The position numbers and the translations under genes were made by a program. This document shows, in pieces, positions 1 to 9,030 of a stretch of DNA of 64,000 nucleotides. This stretch comes from Staphylococcus nepalensis (GTDB lineage: Bacteria; Bacillota; Bacilli; Staphylococcales; Staphylococcaceae): contig NZ_BMCF01000003.1 of the NCBI RefSeq assembly GCF_014635045.1, positions 124,001 to 188,000 on the forward strand, read 5' to 3'. The notes beneath the pieces were generated by a model. It had not been told where the DNA came from. It saw only the letters and a list, made by a program, of their open reading frames with translations, and did no database searches. Position 1 is the stretch's first letter. Every line of letters starts with the position of its first letter.

Positions 1-429
1 CGTTTGAGCAAATCTAGACCATACATAGCTAATATGTTACGTTTACTCCAATTACCTAAAGAAGTCACTGGGATGGTGAAAGACGGCAAGCTTTCAGGGG
101 CTCATGGTCGCACCTTACTAGCGATAAAAGATAAGCAAAAAGTAAAAAAAATAGCTCATCAAGCCTCCCGGGAGTCTTGGAGCGTACGTTCACTCGAGCA
201 ATATGTGAACACATGTAATGATGGTAAGACAAAGCAAAGCACTTCATCACAACCCGCTTCAAAGCCTAAGTTTATTCAACAACAAGAGCGCCAATTAAAA
301 GAACAATATGGTGCAAATGTTATGATATCTACAAAGCATAAAAAGGGACAGATAACATTCGAGTTTAAATCTGAAGCAGAATTTAAAAGATTAATCCATC
401 AACTTAATGAAAAATATAAAGAAGAATAA
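1..429 (+). CDS. noc: Nucleoid occlusion protein Noc, C-terminal part (cut by window edge)
   Basis: The frame is open from base 1, so only about the last 142 residues of a ParB/Noc-family protein are present. The fragment starts in the helix-turn-helix DNA-binding region (SKSRPYIANMLRLLQLP) and continues through the GAHGRTLLAI segment into a basic linker and a short C-terminal dimerisation domain. Noc binds palindromic sites on the chromosome and keeps FtsZ rings off unsegregated DNA. The paralogue Spo0J/ParB is the main alternative; I prefer Noc because of the motif wording and because noc lies near oriC in staphylococci. The TTG at base 4 is not the real start. Confidence 0.85.
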   Translation, partial: RLSKSRPYIANMLRLLQLPKEVTGMVKDGKLSGAHGRTLLAIKDKQKVKKIAHQASRESWSVRSLEQYVNTCNDGKTKQSTSSQPASKPKFIQQQERQLKEQYGANVMISTKHKKGQITFEFKSEAEFKRLIHQLNEKYKEE

Positions 430-480
430 GACAGAAACCATGATCCGCAATAAGCGTTATGATATCGCTAAGGCAAAGAT

Positions 481-533
481 GACTAGGAGTGAAAAAAGCT
501 TGTTTTGCTTATAAGCGTATTTTCATTCCAGTC
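481..533. terminator. Imperfect hairpin between noc and the amidohydrolase
   Basis: Bases 481-495 and 520-533 pair as an imperfect stem (GACT.GGA.TGAAAA type) with a smaller inner AAGC/GCTT stem. It sits 50 bases after the noc stop, between convergent genes. It lacks a clear U-tract, so a terminator role is likely but unproven. Confidence 0.4.
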
Positions 534-608
534 ACCTACTACCTATATAAAACTCAAAGCAGAGATATTGATCGCTTTGTCTCTTGATTATTGAATGAGA
601 AGGAAGGC

Positions 609-2213
609 CTATTTCTTGTAAACAACTTGCCCATTACAGATTGTCATTTCGATAAGCGAATTATTTAATGTTGTATGTGTATCTAATGGATTTTGATTTA
701 ATACAACAAAATCGGCAACTTTTCCAGCTTTAATCGTGCCTTCACTTTGTTCTGTATGGTTTAATTTAGCAGCGTCTGCTGTCATTTTTTTAAAAGCTTC
801 ATCACGTGTTAAACGTTGGTGTTCTCCTAGAGTGTCGCCATCTTTAGTTTTTCTATCTACAGCAATTTGAATAGACTCTAAAGGAGATATTGGTGTCACA
901 GGGGCATCTGTATGAAGCGTAAAAGTCATACCGCTATCTTCTGCCCATTTCACAGGGTTTAAATTTTCTGCCTTATCATTACCTAAAAATACATCTCGAT
1001 GTAAGTCTCCAAAATAATAAACATGATTAATAAAGAATGATCCGCCAATATGGTGTTTTACCATTTCTTGTATGTCTGATTTTGAAATAGTTTGTAAATG
1101 TTCGATTCTGTTACATAATGGATTAGTTTTAAATTCTGCTGTTTTTTTATACGCTTCAATAACCGCTGAAGCTGCGGCATCACCATTAGCGTGTGTAACA
1201 ATATTATAACCTAACTGCTGGAAGTGTTTGAACTTTTCAATCATATGGTGTTGTTTCAATAAAGGTTTTGGTGGTTCAGTGCCATCTAAGTAGGCTCCTC
1301 TAATAGAAGCAGTTTGTAATTGTATTGAACCATCATTGAAAAATTTCACACCGCCAAGATGACTCATATGATTACTATAGGTTTGAAAATCGCGTTCAAT
1401 CGTATCAGCGTGAACGTCTTGAAACTTAGGGTGATGTTCTAGTAATTGATGGGTTATCATCCAACGTGTGCGTATGCGTTGTGGTTGTTTTAAAAAAGTT
1501 AATACGCCCTCATAGTCTGTTTCGCCTTTGTTACCAATTAATAAATCAGAAGTGTTCGTGATACCACTTTTAACATAATCATCAACGGCTAAGTTCATTC
1601 GGTGCGCAATATCTTCAGGTGTGGGTTCTGGCAGAACTGACATTAATTTTTCTGTAGCAGGCATTTCGATTAATACACCGTTAACTTTACCTTCATTATC
1701 ACGCTCATAATAACCGCCTTCAGGATTGTCATCTGTAAAACCAATACCCATGAGTTCAAGTGCTTTTGTATTTGCAGTTGCCATATGTCCTGAATAATGC
1801 ATAACAGCAATTGCGATATCCGTAGATATTTGATCTAAATCATAGCGGTTTGGATGTCTTTGTTCATCTAGATCTTTCTCGTTGTAACCATAACCAATCA
1901 ACCAACCATCATGAGTTAAATGCTCTTTTTGTGTTTTAAAAATAGCAATGATATCATCCATATTTTTAATATTAGAATCAGCACAATTGACCATTAATTT
2001 GGTCATTCCATAAGCGGTTGGATGACTATGCGTATCGATAAATCCAGGTATAATATATTGGCCATTTAAATCAATTGCATCTGGGTTTTTAACCTTTTCG
2101 TTTTGAGTAATAATATCTGTGATGATGCCGTTATTGATTATGAGTGTGCCTAAATAAGGTGTGTTTGTGTCCATATCTAAAATCATAGCGTTAATTATTT
2201 TTGAGATTTGCAT
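609..2213 (-). CDS. YtcJ-type amidohydrolase (amidohydrolase family 3)
   Basis: A 534-residue metal-dependent amidohydrolase of the YtcJ/exoenzyme-regulatory type. Visible features are the first metal-binding motif IDTHSHP (His62 and His64), a long N-terminal composite-domain strand pair, a TIM-barrel middle with LIGYGYNEKDL and GGVKFFNDGSI, an HTDAPV motif near residue 435 that supplies the catalytic Asp, and a C-terminal KAGKVADFVVLNQNP segment typical of the family. A strong AGGAGG lies a few bases before the ATG. The substrate cannot be told from sequence. It is monocistronic between noc and the divergent hmp. An 8-bp inverted repeat (TAGAAGAC/GTCTTCTA, 2227-2266) lies just upstream and could be an operator. 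Confidence 0.85.
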   Translation of the reverse strand: MQISKIINAMILDMDTNTPYLGTLIINNGIITDIITQNEKVKNPDAIDLNGQYIIPGFIDTHSHPTAYGMTKLMVNCADSNIKNMDDIIAIFKTQKEHLTHDGWLIGYGYNEKDLDEQRHPNRYDLDQISTDIAIAVMHYSGHMATANTKALELMGIGFTDDNPEGGYYERDNEGKVNGVLIEMPATEKLMSVLPEPTPEDIAHRMNLAVDDYVKSGITNTSDLLIGNKGETDYEGVLTFLKQPQRIRTRWMITHQLLEHHPKFQDVHADTIERDFQTYSNHMSHLGGVKFFNDGSIQLQTASIRGAYLDGTEPPKPLLKQHHMIEKFKHFQQLGYNIVTHANGDAAASAVIEAYKKTAEFKTNPLCNRIEHLQTISKSDIQEMVKHHIGGSFFINHVYYFGDLHRDVFLGNDKAENLNPVKWAEDSGMTFTLHTDAPVTPISPLESIQIAVDRKTKDGDTLGEHQRLTRDEAFKKMTADAAKLNHTEQSEGTIKAGKVADFVVLNQNPLDTHTTLNNSLIEMTICNGQVVYKK

Positions 2214-2503
2214 ATTTAATTCCTCCTAGAAGACGATTCATTTTCAATCAGTATTTTAGTCTTCTAAAAATTAATTATCAATCATAATCACTCCTAATAA
2301 AAATTATATTTATAATTTAAGTGATATAACCTTATAAATAGAAGCGCTAATAAGTTAAATATTGTGTTATTTAATAATAAAAATAAAAGTTACAAATTAA
2401 TGAATATTGAATGTGAAGTTTCTGTGAAATCAACATAAAATTCATTGTAAGAGAGCTCACTTAGTACAATAATGGGGATGACGAAATAATTAGGAGGGGT
2501 TTT
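2214..2503. promoter_or_regulatory. Divergent control region between amidohydrolase and hmp
   Basis: AT-rich 290-base region. A TACAAT box about 50 bases before the hmp ATG, with a TTCATT about 18 bases upstream of it, is a plausible sigma-A promoter. Two TGTGAA half-sites in direct orientation stand just upstream (about 2410-2427) and could bind a redox or nitric-oxide responsive regulator, but they do not form the inverted repeat expected for Rex, so no regulator is named. Confidence 0.4.
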
Positions 2504-3649
2504 ATGTTAACTCAAGAAGAGGTACAAATAATTAGAGACACTGTACCATTATTAAAAGATAAAGGGCAGACGATTACATCAACTTTCTATAAAAGATTAT
2601 TCGAACAACACCCTGAATTAAAAAATGTATTCAATCAAACGAACCAAAAAAGAGGGCTACAATCTTCTGCTTTAGCAATGGCAGTGTTAGCAGCAGCTGA
2701 AAACATTGAAGATTTATCACCTATCGTTCCTGCAATCATGCCAGTTGTATACAAACATTGCGCATTGCAAGTAAAAGCAGAACACTATCCAATTGTAGGA
2801 GAAAATTTAATATGGGCCATCCAACAAGAAACTGGTTTAAATGAAGATGATCCAATTATTCAAACTTGGATTAAAGCGTACGGAGCAATTGCAGATGCGT
2901 TTATCAATTTAGAAAAAGATGTATACAGTAAAATGGCTTGGGATGGTTTTAAACCATTCACTGTAACAAATATTACTGAAGAAACTGACATGATTAAATC
3001 TTTCACAGTAACATCAGATGAAATTGACTTAAGTCAGTTTATACCAGGTCAATATATTACAGTTGATATATCTAGTGAAAAATTACCGTACAGAGCTAAA
3101 AGACATTACTCTATTGTTGATGGAGATAAAGATTTCTTAACATTCGGTGTACGTAGAGACGTTACAGAAGAGCATGAAGGCGAAGTATCCACAGTGTTAC
3201 ATGATGAAGTTAACGTAGGGGATACATTGCTGCTATCTGCGCCTGTAGGTGGATTTGGTTTAGCAAATAAAGCTAATAAACAATTATTCTTAGGCTCTGG
3301 CGTTGGTGTTACACCACTCGTTTCAATGTATCAAGAAGCGGTTGATGCTGATTTAACTGCAACATTCCTTCAATCAACATCTAATGCTCAGAATGTAGCT
3401 TTTGAAGAAAAATTAGAAGACATTACGGCTAAATCTTCAATAGCACAATTTGATAAACACTTCCGCGACCAAGACGGCTTTATAGATGCAGAACAATTAA
3501 AACAATATCTTGATGGCGAAACGGAAGTTTACGTATGTGGTGGTAACTCGTTCCTAAAAGCAATGATTACGGAATTACAAAAATTAGAAGTGCCAATGGA
3601 TAACATTCATTTCGAAACATTTATTCCAAGACTAAGCTTCTCAGTATAA
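2504..3649 (+). CDS. hmp: Flavohaemoglobin (nitric oxide dioxygenase)
   Basis: A 381-residue flavohaemoglobin. Residues 1-140 form the globin domain with the proximal-haem region VVYKHCALQVKAEHYPIVG; about 150-245 is the FAD domain with RHYSIV; the C-terminal third is the NAD domain with GSGVGVTPLVSM and ends in the typical HFETFIPRLSFSV. The enzyme oxidises nitric oxide to nitrate with NAD(P)H and protects the cytosolic respiratory machinery. Length matches the family. The start follows a very strong AGGAGGGG. It is transcribed alone and ends at a hairpin. Confidence 0.95.
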   Translation: MLTQEEVQIIRDTVPLLKDKGQTITSTFYKRLFEQHPELKNVFNQTNQKRGLQSSALAMAVLAAAENIEDLSPIVPAIMPVVYKHCALQVKAEHYPIVGENLIWAIQQETGLNEDDPIIQTWIKAYGAIADAFINLEKDVYSKMAWDGFKPFTVTNITEETDMIKSFTVTSDEIDLSQFIPGQYITVDISSEKLPYRAKRHYSIVDGDKDFLTFGVRRDVTEEHEGEVSTVLHDEVNVGDTLLLSAPVGGFGLANKANKQLFLGSGVGVTPLVSMYQEAVDADLTATFLQSTSNAQNVAFEEKLEDITAKSSIAQFDKHFRDQDGFIDAEQLKQYLDGETEVYVCGGNSFLKAMITELQKLEVPMDNIHFETFIPRLSFSV

Positions 3650-3794
3650 TTTACAAACACCCGAGCATTTGCAAAATATTGATTTTGCGCCGTTTTAGCA
3701 TAGGTTAACGTTGTTTTAAAAATGAATATTTAAATCAAATTATCGTTTTGTATGTTTGTGGCAAGTATCTAGAAATATATCGATAAAATATTGA

Positions 3795-3826
3795 AAAGCG
3801 GGTGAGTTTTAAAAACCTCCCGCTTT
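3795..3826. terminator. Bidirectional terminator between hmp and the M81 peptidase gene
   Basis: Eight-bp perfect stem AAAGCGGG/CCCGCTTT with an extendable GAG/CTC-rich interior. It lies between two convergent genes and is flanked by AT-rich tails on both sides. Confidence 0.7.
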
Positions 3827-3891
3827 ATAATATGTCTTAGAGAATTATGTTCTAGATTTGTCTTTTTTATTACTATATTGTCTTTAGTTAG

Positions 3892-5313
3892 TTATATATT
3901 ATCTACGGGGTATATAGGTCTTAAGATGTTTTGATAATCTATATTCTCTATCATTTGATATGTCTGACCAGTTGTTAGTGCTAAAATTGATTTCTTGCTT
4001 AGCTCACTAAGTTCATTAAATAAATATCCCTGTTTTACAATAATTACGTCATACTCGTTGATATTTATGTTTGCTTTTTTAAAGTGATTTAAAGTTATAA
4101 AGGATTCTCCACTGTTACTTATTATTAAATCTATATTCTTACCAGATACCGTAATAGTTTCTCCTACTTTATCATTTGTAGCATTTAAGTACCCCATTAA
4201 ATCTCCTTTAGCTTTAATTTTTCCCTTAAATCCAATTTTTTCGTGTGAAGATGGGCCTATTAATAAATTCACATCTTCACCTGGTTTTAAACTTGCTAAA
4301 CTATTAAAGGCTTCTTTATCATAAATTGCAGATACTAAAATTTTTTGGCCTTTTAAATTTTCATTCATTACATATTTTAATAAATCTATACGATTACCTT
4401 CAGCACCAGCAGTGCTGTTATCACCTGAATCGGATATAAAAACAGGTTTTTCATCTAAACTTATTGCTTTTTGAATTGCCTCTTGAGGATTTAATACTTC
4501 CGCGTTAAAATCAAAGTCTTTTCTTTTATTAAAAATATAATCCTCTAATTCTTTTGCTTTTTGGAAAGCTATAGATTCGGATTTTTTATTTTTAGGAGAG
4601 ACGACTACTGAAGATCTTGTATTGACAGTATCATTCCAAGCATGACATATAAAAAAATTAGCACTTGCTATATCTTTAGAATCTTCTAGACTATATAGTT
4701 TTTCTAAAATCGTTTTTAAAGGTTCATCACTAGCTAAAGCTTTTTCTCCTGGTATAATTATTGGTAACTCGATAATAATAGGTTTAACTGCTTCGTTATC
4801 ATTAATAGCTTCTACTAATAGCTTTGCACTTTTTTCTTCTACGTCCATTTGGTCAATGTGTGGGACTGTTCTATAAGAATAAATTATATTAGCATATTTT
4901 GATAATTCCTTTGGTATATTAGCATGTATATCTAAAGTTAATGAAATAGGTATTTCATTGCCAATTATCTCACGTATCTCTTTTAATAATTGTAAATCCC
5001 CAGAGGCTATATTTTCAACGACCATTGAACCGTGTAAGTGAAACCACAGACCGTCTATATCCTGATGTTGTGTAAGAGTATATAAGATTTTATCAGCAAA
5101 ATATCGAAAGGTATCATAAGTTACTATTCCAGAAGACAATGCTGTGGCATAGATACTTGGTATTATATTTACATTGTTTTTTTCGAAAATTTTTGTGCTA
5201 GCTAACCGCTGATTTATTTCTTTACCTTCGTATAATACAAAATCTTCAATTTGAGTTTTATTAGGGTTGAATGTATTAGTTTCATGGTAAAAACAACCTG
5301 TTAATATTTTCAT
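3892..5313 (-). CDS. M81-family (MlrC-like) metallopeptidase
   Basis: A 473-residue protein of the MlrC/M81 zinc hydrolase family. The N-terminal signature CFYHETNTF (His10) and motifs LWFHLHGSMV, LTLDIHANIP and ISDSGDNSTAGAEG are all visible, with the C-terminal MlrC domain following. The founding member opens linear microcystin, but most homologues have no known substrate. It is last in a minus-strand operon nagB-symporter-M81: the symporter stop is one base upstream of this ATG, which has AAAGGGG ahead of it. The association with NagB and a ROK regulator suggests it processes an amino-sugar conjugate, which is inference. Confidence 0.8.
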   Translation of the reverse strand: MKILTGCFYHETNTFNPNKTQIEDFVLYEGKEINQRLASTKIFEKNNVNIIPSIYATALSSGIVTYDTFRYFADKILYTLTQHQDIDGLWFHLHGSMVVENIASGDLQLLKEIREIIGNEIPISLTLDIHANIPKELSKYANIIYSYRTVPHIDQMDVEEKSAKLLVEAINDNEAVKPIIIELPIIIPGEKALASDEPLKTILEKLYSLEDSKDIASANFFICHAWNDTVNTRSSVVVSPKNKKSESIAFQKAKELEDYIFNKRKDFDFNAEVLNPQEAIQKAISLDEKPVFISDSGDNSTAGAEGNRIDLLKYVMNENLKGQKILVSAIYDKEAFNSLASLKPGEDVNLLIGPSSHEKIGFKGKIKAKGDLMGYLNATNDKVGETITVSGKNIDLIISNSGESFITLNHFKKANININEYDVIIVKQGYLFNELSELSKKSILALTTGQTYQMIENIDYQNILRPIYPVDNI

Positions 5314-5314
5314 T

Positions 5315-6670
5315 TTATTGGCCCCTTTGTTTGATAATTTTGGTTATAGTTTCATGATATTTATCTAATTTATAGAAATATAAAATGATGATTTGGAAAA
5401 TAGTCAAAGCTATTGGTAAACCTAACATTAAAAAACGTATTAAATTTTTGGCATTTTCAGTAACATTATTGGGCGTATAGCCAACCCAACTTAAAGCATA
5501 ACCGATTAAACTTGAGCCAATAGCAACACCAAATTTTGTTGAAAAACTATAACTGGAAACAAGCAAACCTTCAGGTCTATTTCCAAATTTCCATTCTTGG
5601 TAATCTAACGTGTCCCCTAACATAGTTAAAGTTGCTGGATCGCTATACCCAATTAATAGATTGGCTATAAAAAATATAATGAGAAAGATAGTAATTGAAT
5701 GAGATTCAATTACAAAAAGACTTAATAGTAAAATAGTAGCTATTGTAAGCATGAGTATACTAGAATTTCTACTGCTATATCTTTTTAAAACTAATAGCGC
5801 TATAAAACCGCCAAATAAGTTAGCTATATTAAGTACAGTCAAATATACTGGCGTCAAATTGGGAGTAAGTAACACATAATTGACATAATAAATTAATATA
5901 CCGTTCATAATTCCCATTCTCACGAACCACATAAAAGAATTTGCAGAAACTAAAAGCCAATATTTATTCTTGAACATTTGTATAAATGACTTTTTGAGAC
6001 TAGTATCTCTTTCTTCTTTTATTTCGAATACTCTTTCATGACAGTATTTAAAAGTTAACCCAAAAAGTATAATACCTATTATAGAATATATAGTCATAAC
6101 AATTGGGAAACCAACCTTTTCATTTCCTTGGCCTACTAAGTGCACTAAAGGTAAAGTGGCTGAAGCAACAATTATTGTTCCCACTGAACGCCCAATTGCT
6201 CTGTAACTGTTTAATTCTCCCTTTTCATTGGAATCTCTTGTCATTAACGGCATCAAAGCTCCATAAGGAATATTTATAGCAGTATAAATAACGCCTAATA
6301 ATCCATATGTGATATATGCATAAAGTAACTTATAATTATACGATATTTCAGGAGTTATAAACGTAAGAATACTTAATATTCCAAAAGGTAGTGCTAAATA
6401 TAATAAATAAGGTCTTGTTTTCCCATGTTTAGATTTAGTTTTATCCACTAAAATACCCATTGCTGGGTCATTTAAAGCATCAAATATCCTCATAATTAAA
6501 AACATCGTAGCAACAGAAGCTGCAGTCAACCCGAAAACATCAGTATAAAAATAAAGAGCAAAACTATTAACCATCCCCCACACAAAATTAGAAGCTGTAT
6601 CACCATAACCGTAACTTATTTTTTCTTTATGGCTTAACATTTTACTATTCGAATTTTTAGTATCTAACAT
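5315..6670 (-). CDS. GPH-family (MelB-like) sugar:cation symporter
   Basis: About 450 residues with twelve predicted membrane spans of the glycoside-pentoside-hexuronide family. The N-terminus SYGYGDTASNFVW, the RIFDALNDPAMG motif near the second helix and VDKTKSKHGKTRPY are family hallmarks. It should import a sugar or sugar derivative with Na+ or H+. Two ATGs are available: AAAGGG directly abuts the ATG at 6679, leaving no spacer, but stands 9 bases before the ATG at 6670, so I chose 6670. It is the middle gene of the nagB operon, 24 bases after nagB. The substrate is probably an amino sugar or its conjugate, by context. Confidence 0.85.
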   Translation of the reverse strand: MLDTKNSNSKMLSHKEKISYGYGDTASNFVWGMVNSFALYFYTDVFGLTAASVATMFLIMRIFDALNDPAMGILVDKTKSKHGKTRPYLLYLALPFGILSILTFITPEISYNYKLLYAYITYGLLGVIYTAINIPYGALMPLMTRDSNEKGELNSYRAIGRSVGTIIVASATLPLVHLVGQGNEKVGFPIVMTIYSIIGIILFGLTFKYCHERVFEIKEERDTSLKKSFIQMFKNKYWLLVSANSFMWFVRMGIMNGILIYYVNYVLLTPNLTPVYLTVLNIANLFGGFIALLVLKRYSSRNSSILMLTIATILLLSLFVIESHSITIFLIIFFIANLLIGYSDPATLTMLGDTLDYQEWKFGNRPEGLLVSSYSFSTKFGVAIGSSLIGYALSWVGYTPNNVTENAKNLIRFLMLGLPIALTIFQIIILYFYKLDKYHETITKIIKQRGQ

Positions 6671-6694
6671 GGCACTCATCCCTTTAAGTTGTTA

Positions 6695-7429
6695 TTAACT
6701 TTTCAAATACTTTGAAGCTTCTTCGTCTATAATAAAAGTTACATTAGGATGATTCCTTAAAATAGTTGCTGGGCATGACTCAGATATTGTCCCTTCTATT
6801 GTTTTTTGGACTGCTTTAGCTTTTCTTTCTCCAGAAGCAACCAATAAGATCTCTTTTGCCTCCATGATGTCAGATAAACCTAAAGTTAACATTTGAGTTG
6901 GAGCTTCTGAACGATTTAAACCTTGATAATTCATAGTACTCTGTATAGTGGATTCATCACTATTAGCTAAAAACAAACTGCTTTTAAATGATGTGCCTGG
7001 TTCATTAGCACCTAAGTGCCCATTGACGCCTAAACCCAATATTTGTAAATCTCTAGGGTGGGATTGTAAAACTTTTTTATATCTCTCAATTTCTCCTTCA
7101 ATATCTTCTGTGCTGCCATTTAATAAACCTACATATTTAGGTGATTGGTTTATTAAATTGTAAAAATTCTCATACATATACCTATAAACTGTGAATTTGT
7201 CATTTCTATTAGCCACATACTCATCTAAATTTGTAATAACAGTATTATTTATAAATAATTTTTTGTTATTAATATCATCAACTAATAGTTTAAACATCCC
7301 GTCATAACTCGCCCCAGTAGTAGTGTTAATAACTACTTCATGTGTGCCTTTTTTATCTATCGTGTTGTGAAAAATATTTGCTGCCACCTTCGATAATTCA
7401 GTGTAATCTTTTACTTTTATAATATTCAT
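6695..7429 (-). CDS. nagB: Glucosamine-6-phosphate deaminase
   Basis: 244 residues, the short Firmicutes form. The catalytic LGLGVNGHLGANEPGTSF segment (near residue 132) and the NLDEY motif are present. The enzyme converts glucosamine-6-phosphate to fructose-6-phosphate and ammonia, feeding amino sugars into glycolysis. AAAGGAGG lies before the ATG. It is first in the operon with the GPH symporter and the M81 peptidase, so those genes probably bring in or open an amino-sugar compound. The promoter carries a cre-like site. Staphylococci usually carry another nagB elsewhere, so this could be a pathway-specific paralogue. Confidence 0.9.
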   Translation of the reverse strand: MNIIKVKDYTELSKVAANIFHNTIDKKGTHEVVINTTTGASYDGMFKLLVDDINNKKLFINNTVITNLDEYVANRNDKFTVYRYMYENFYNLINQSPKYVGLLNGSTEDIEGEIERYKKVLQSHPRDLQILGLGVNGHLGANEPGTSFKSSLFLANSDESTIQSTMNYQGLNRSEAPTQMLTLGLSDIMEAKEILLVASGERKAKAVQKTIEGTISESCPATILRNHPNVTFIIDEEASKYLKS

Positions 7430-7510
7430 ATTTTGCCTCCTTTTTAAACAAAGTTTACTAATTAAAGTTAAAATTCAGCATTTTTAGATTTAAATGTATT
7501 GATAAAACTA

Positions 7511-7557
7511 AAAATACCCTTAATTATTAAACTAAATTTAATAATTAAGGGTATTTT
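7511..7557. promoter_or_regulatory. 21-bp perfect palindrome: ROK operator and/or ROK-gene terminator
   Basis: Bases 7511-7531 and 7537-7557 are perfect 21-bp complements around a five-base loop CTAAA. Read on the minus strand it follows the ROK stop and is trailed by TTTTAGTTTT, so it could end ROK transcription. It also begins at the -10 box of the presumed nagB promoter, an operator position, and its AT-rich form (arms ending in TTAATTATTAAA) resembles sites bound by ROK-type repressors. Both roles are possible. Confidence 0.6.
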
Positions 7558-7580
7558 ATCATTTTAGAAAACGTTTTCAA
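7553..7580 (-). promoter_or_regulatory. Presumed nagB operon promoter with embedded cre site
   Basis: On the minus strand TTGAAA (7580-7575), a 16-base spacer and TAAAAT (7558-7553) form a good sigma-A promoter. A cre-like sequence AGAAAACGTTTTCA (7566-7579, plus strand) matches 13 of 14 positions of TGWNANCGNTNWCA and overlaps the -35 box and spacer, so CcpA would block transcription during growth on a preferred sugar. Confidence 0.6.
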
Positions 7581-7590
7581 ATATTTCTAC

Positions 7591-8718
7591 TTATTTTTTG
7601 AAAAATTCATCAATAACTAATGAACTAGCACCTAATGCTGCCGAGATTCTTCCTTTTTCTACATTTTCTAATTTAAAGGTGTTTCTTAAAGGCTCCCATA
7701 CGTAATCTTCAATAGATTTATGTAAAAAATTACTAAATATGTCATAATCATAAAATAATGGACCGCATAGTAAAATGTTATTAGGGTTGTATATACACAG
7801 AATATTAGCAATTGCAATCTTGAGATATTGACACATTTTATTTATAAATACACTAGCGCGTTTGTTACCGTTGTAATAATCTTCCAATAATATATGGATA
7901 TTATCACCGTATTGCTTTTTTATAGCCTCTAAACTTAAATAAGTTTGAAGGCAACCTAAACGTCCACATTCACATAACGGGCCGTTAGGATCAATTATCA
8001 TATGCCCTATTTCACCGAAAGAGTTATTTGCCCCACGTGCGACCTCACCATTAACCATAATTGAAGCTCCAACACCACTTCCAATGTATAAGCAAACGGT
8101 ATTTTTTTTATGTTTTGCTTTACCATATAATTTTTCAGCAATTAATATGGACCTAACGTGATTTTCTACGTATACTTCCCAATTGAGCTTATTTTCCAAT
8201 AAAGTTTTTAGTTCAATATTATGCCATTGTAATTGAGATGAATTTATCACTATACCTTTTGAAACGTCTACTGACCCTGGTACGCTAACGCCAACAGCAA
8301 TAATTTTCTCTTTAACTTTTTCATTAGCATTATTTATCAATGCAATTATTTCTTGAGACAACCAATCTAAATAACAATTTAGATTAGTTTGTGGGTTGAA
8401 TTTATTAGTTAATTTTTGTGAATCAATTATTTTTCCATCAAATGAAATAATGGCTAATTGGGTGTACTCTTTTTCAATTTCTACTCCGAAAGAATACAAT
8501 CCGTCAGGGTTAACGCTTAATAACTTAGGTTTTCTTCCTATACTTTTATTACTATTATTTTTTTCAATTATCCAATCATCTTTTAACAAAGCATTAGTGA
8601 TTTTTCCAATGCTCGTATTACTTAAGCCGGTTAAATCTGCTAAATAAGTTCTAGTTATGGCATCGTGTTTTTTTATTAAACTTAAAACTAAAAAATAAGT
8701 TGTATCTTTATCTTCCAT
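7591..8718 (-). CDS. ROK-family transcriptional regulator
   Basis: About 375 residues: an N-terminal winged helix-turn-helix (AITRTYLADLTGLSNTSIGKITNALL) followed by a ROK sugar-binding domain with IGSGVGASI, a GEIGHMIID motif and the zinc-binding CECGRLGCLQTYLS. ROK repressors of the NagC/XylR type release DNA on binding a sugar or sugar phosphate. A GTG at 8727 is possible, but the ATG at 8718 has GGTG eight bases ahead, so I used it; the RBS is weak for either. It lies directly upstream of, and in the same direction as, the nagB operon, which it probably controls. Confidence 0.85.
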   Translation of the reverse strand: MEDKDTTYFLVLSLIKKHDAITRTYLADLTGLSNTSIGKITNALLKDDWIIEKNNSNKSIGRKPKLLSVNPDGLYSFGVEIEKEYTQLAIISFDGKIIDSQKLTNKFNPQTNLNCYLDWLSQEIIALINNANEKVKEKIIAVGVSVPGSVDVSKGIVINSSQLQWHNIELKTLLENKLNWEVYVENHVRSILIAEKLYGKAKHKKNTVCLYIGSGVGASIMVNGEVARGANNSFGEIGHMIIDPNGPLCECGRLGCLQTYLSLEAIKKQYGDNIHILLEDYYNGNKRASVFINKMCQYLKIAIANILCIYNPNNILLCGPLFYDYDIFSNFLHKSIEDYVWEPLRNTFKLENVEKGRISAALGASSLVIDEFFKK

Positions 8719-8965
8719 AATTATCACACCATTTCTTCAGGTTCTTCACTATATATTGCCATTTTAGATAACTCTTATCAATTGCTATAATTTAATTTTA
8801 CTACGGTTTCTAACTATTCCCAAAATTATATATAAGTAACAGATATAAAAACTTTTTTGGTAGATTGAGATAGACATAATGTATATTAATTATTTAAAAG
8901 CACTTTGTTGAGTTCACATTAAATAAATATCTATCCATCAAAATTTTAAGTGTTTCTAATTTTGT

Positions 8966-9010
8966 AAACATTATAATGATTGCGCTTTCAAACATTATAA
9001 TGTTATAATC
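8966..9010 (+). promoter_or_regulatory. Promoter region of the amino-sugar-acid operon: two palindromes around a cre-like site
   Basis: The 13-mer AAACATTATAATG occurs twice (8966-8978 and 8990-9002), each holding the perfect 10-bp palindrome CATTATAATG; starts are 24 bases apart. Between and overlapping them is TGATTGCGCTTTCA (8977-8990), matching 13 of 14 cre positions. A TATAAT at 9004-9009 lies 18 bases after TTGCGC. The palindromes are good candidates for operators of the GntR regulator encoded in the operon. The rest of the 8719-9030 gap is AT-rich with nothing else recognised. Confidence 0.6.
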
Positions 9011-9030
9011 TTTTCGCGAGGTGAGATAGT

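Noticed and set aside
65..262. Minus-strand frame inside noc
   Set aside because: Antisense to a clear Noc coding sequence, no RBS and no recognisable protein.
2254..2300. Fur-box-like sequence upstream of the amidohydrolase
   Set aside because: Only half of the 7-1-7 Fur pattern fits; too many mismatches.
2405..2430. Rex operator before hmp
   Set aside because: The two TGTGAA half-sites are direct, not inverted, repeats.
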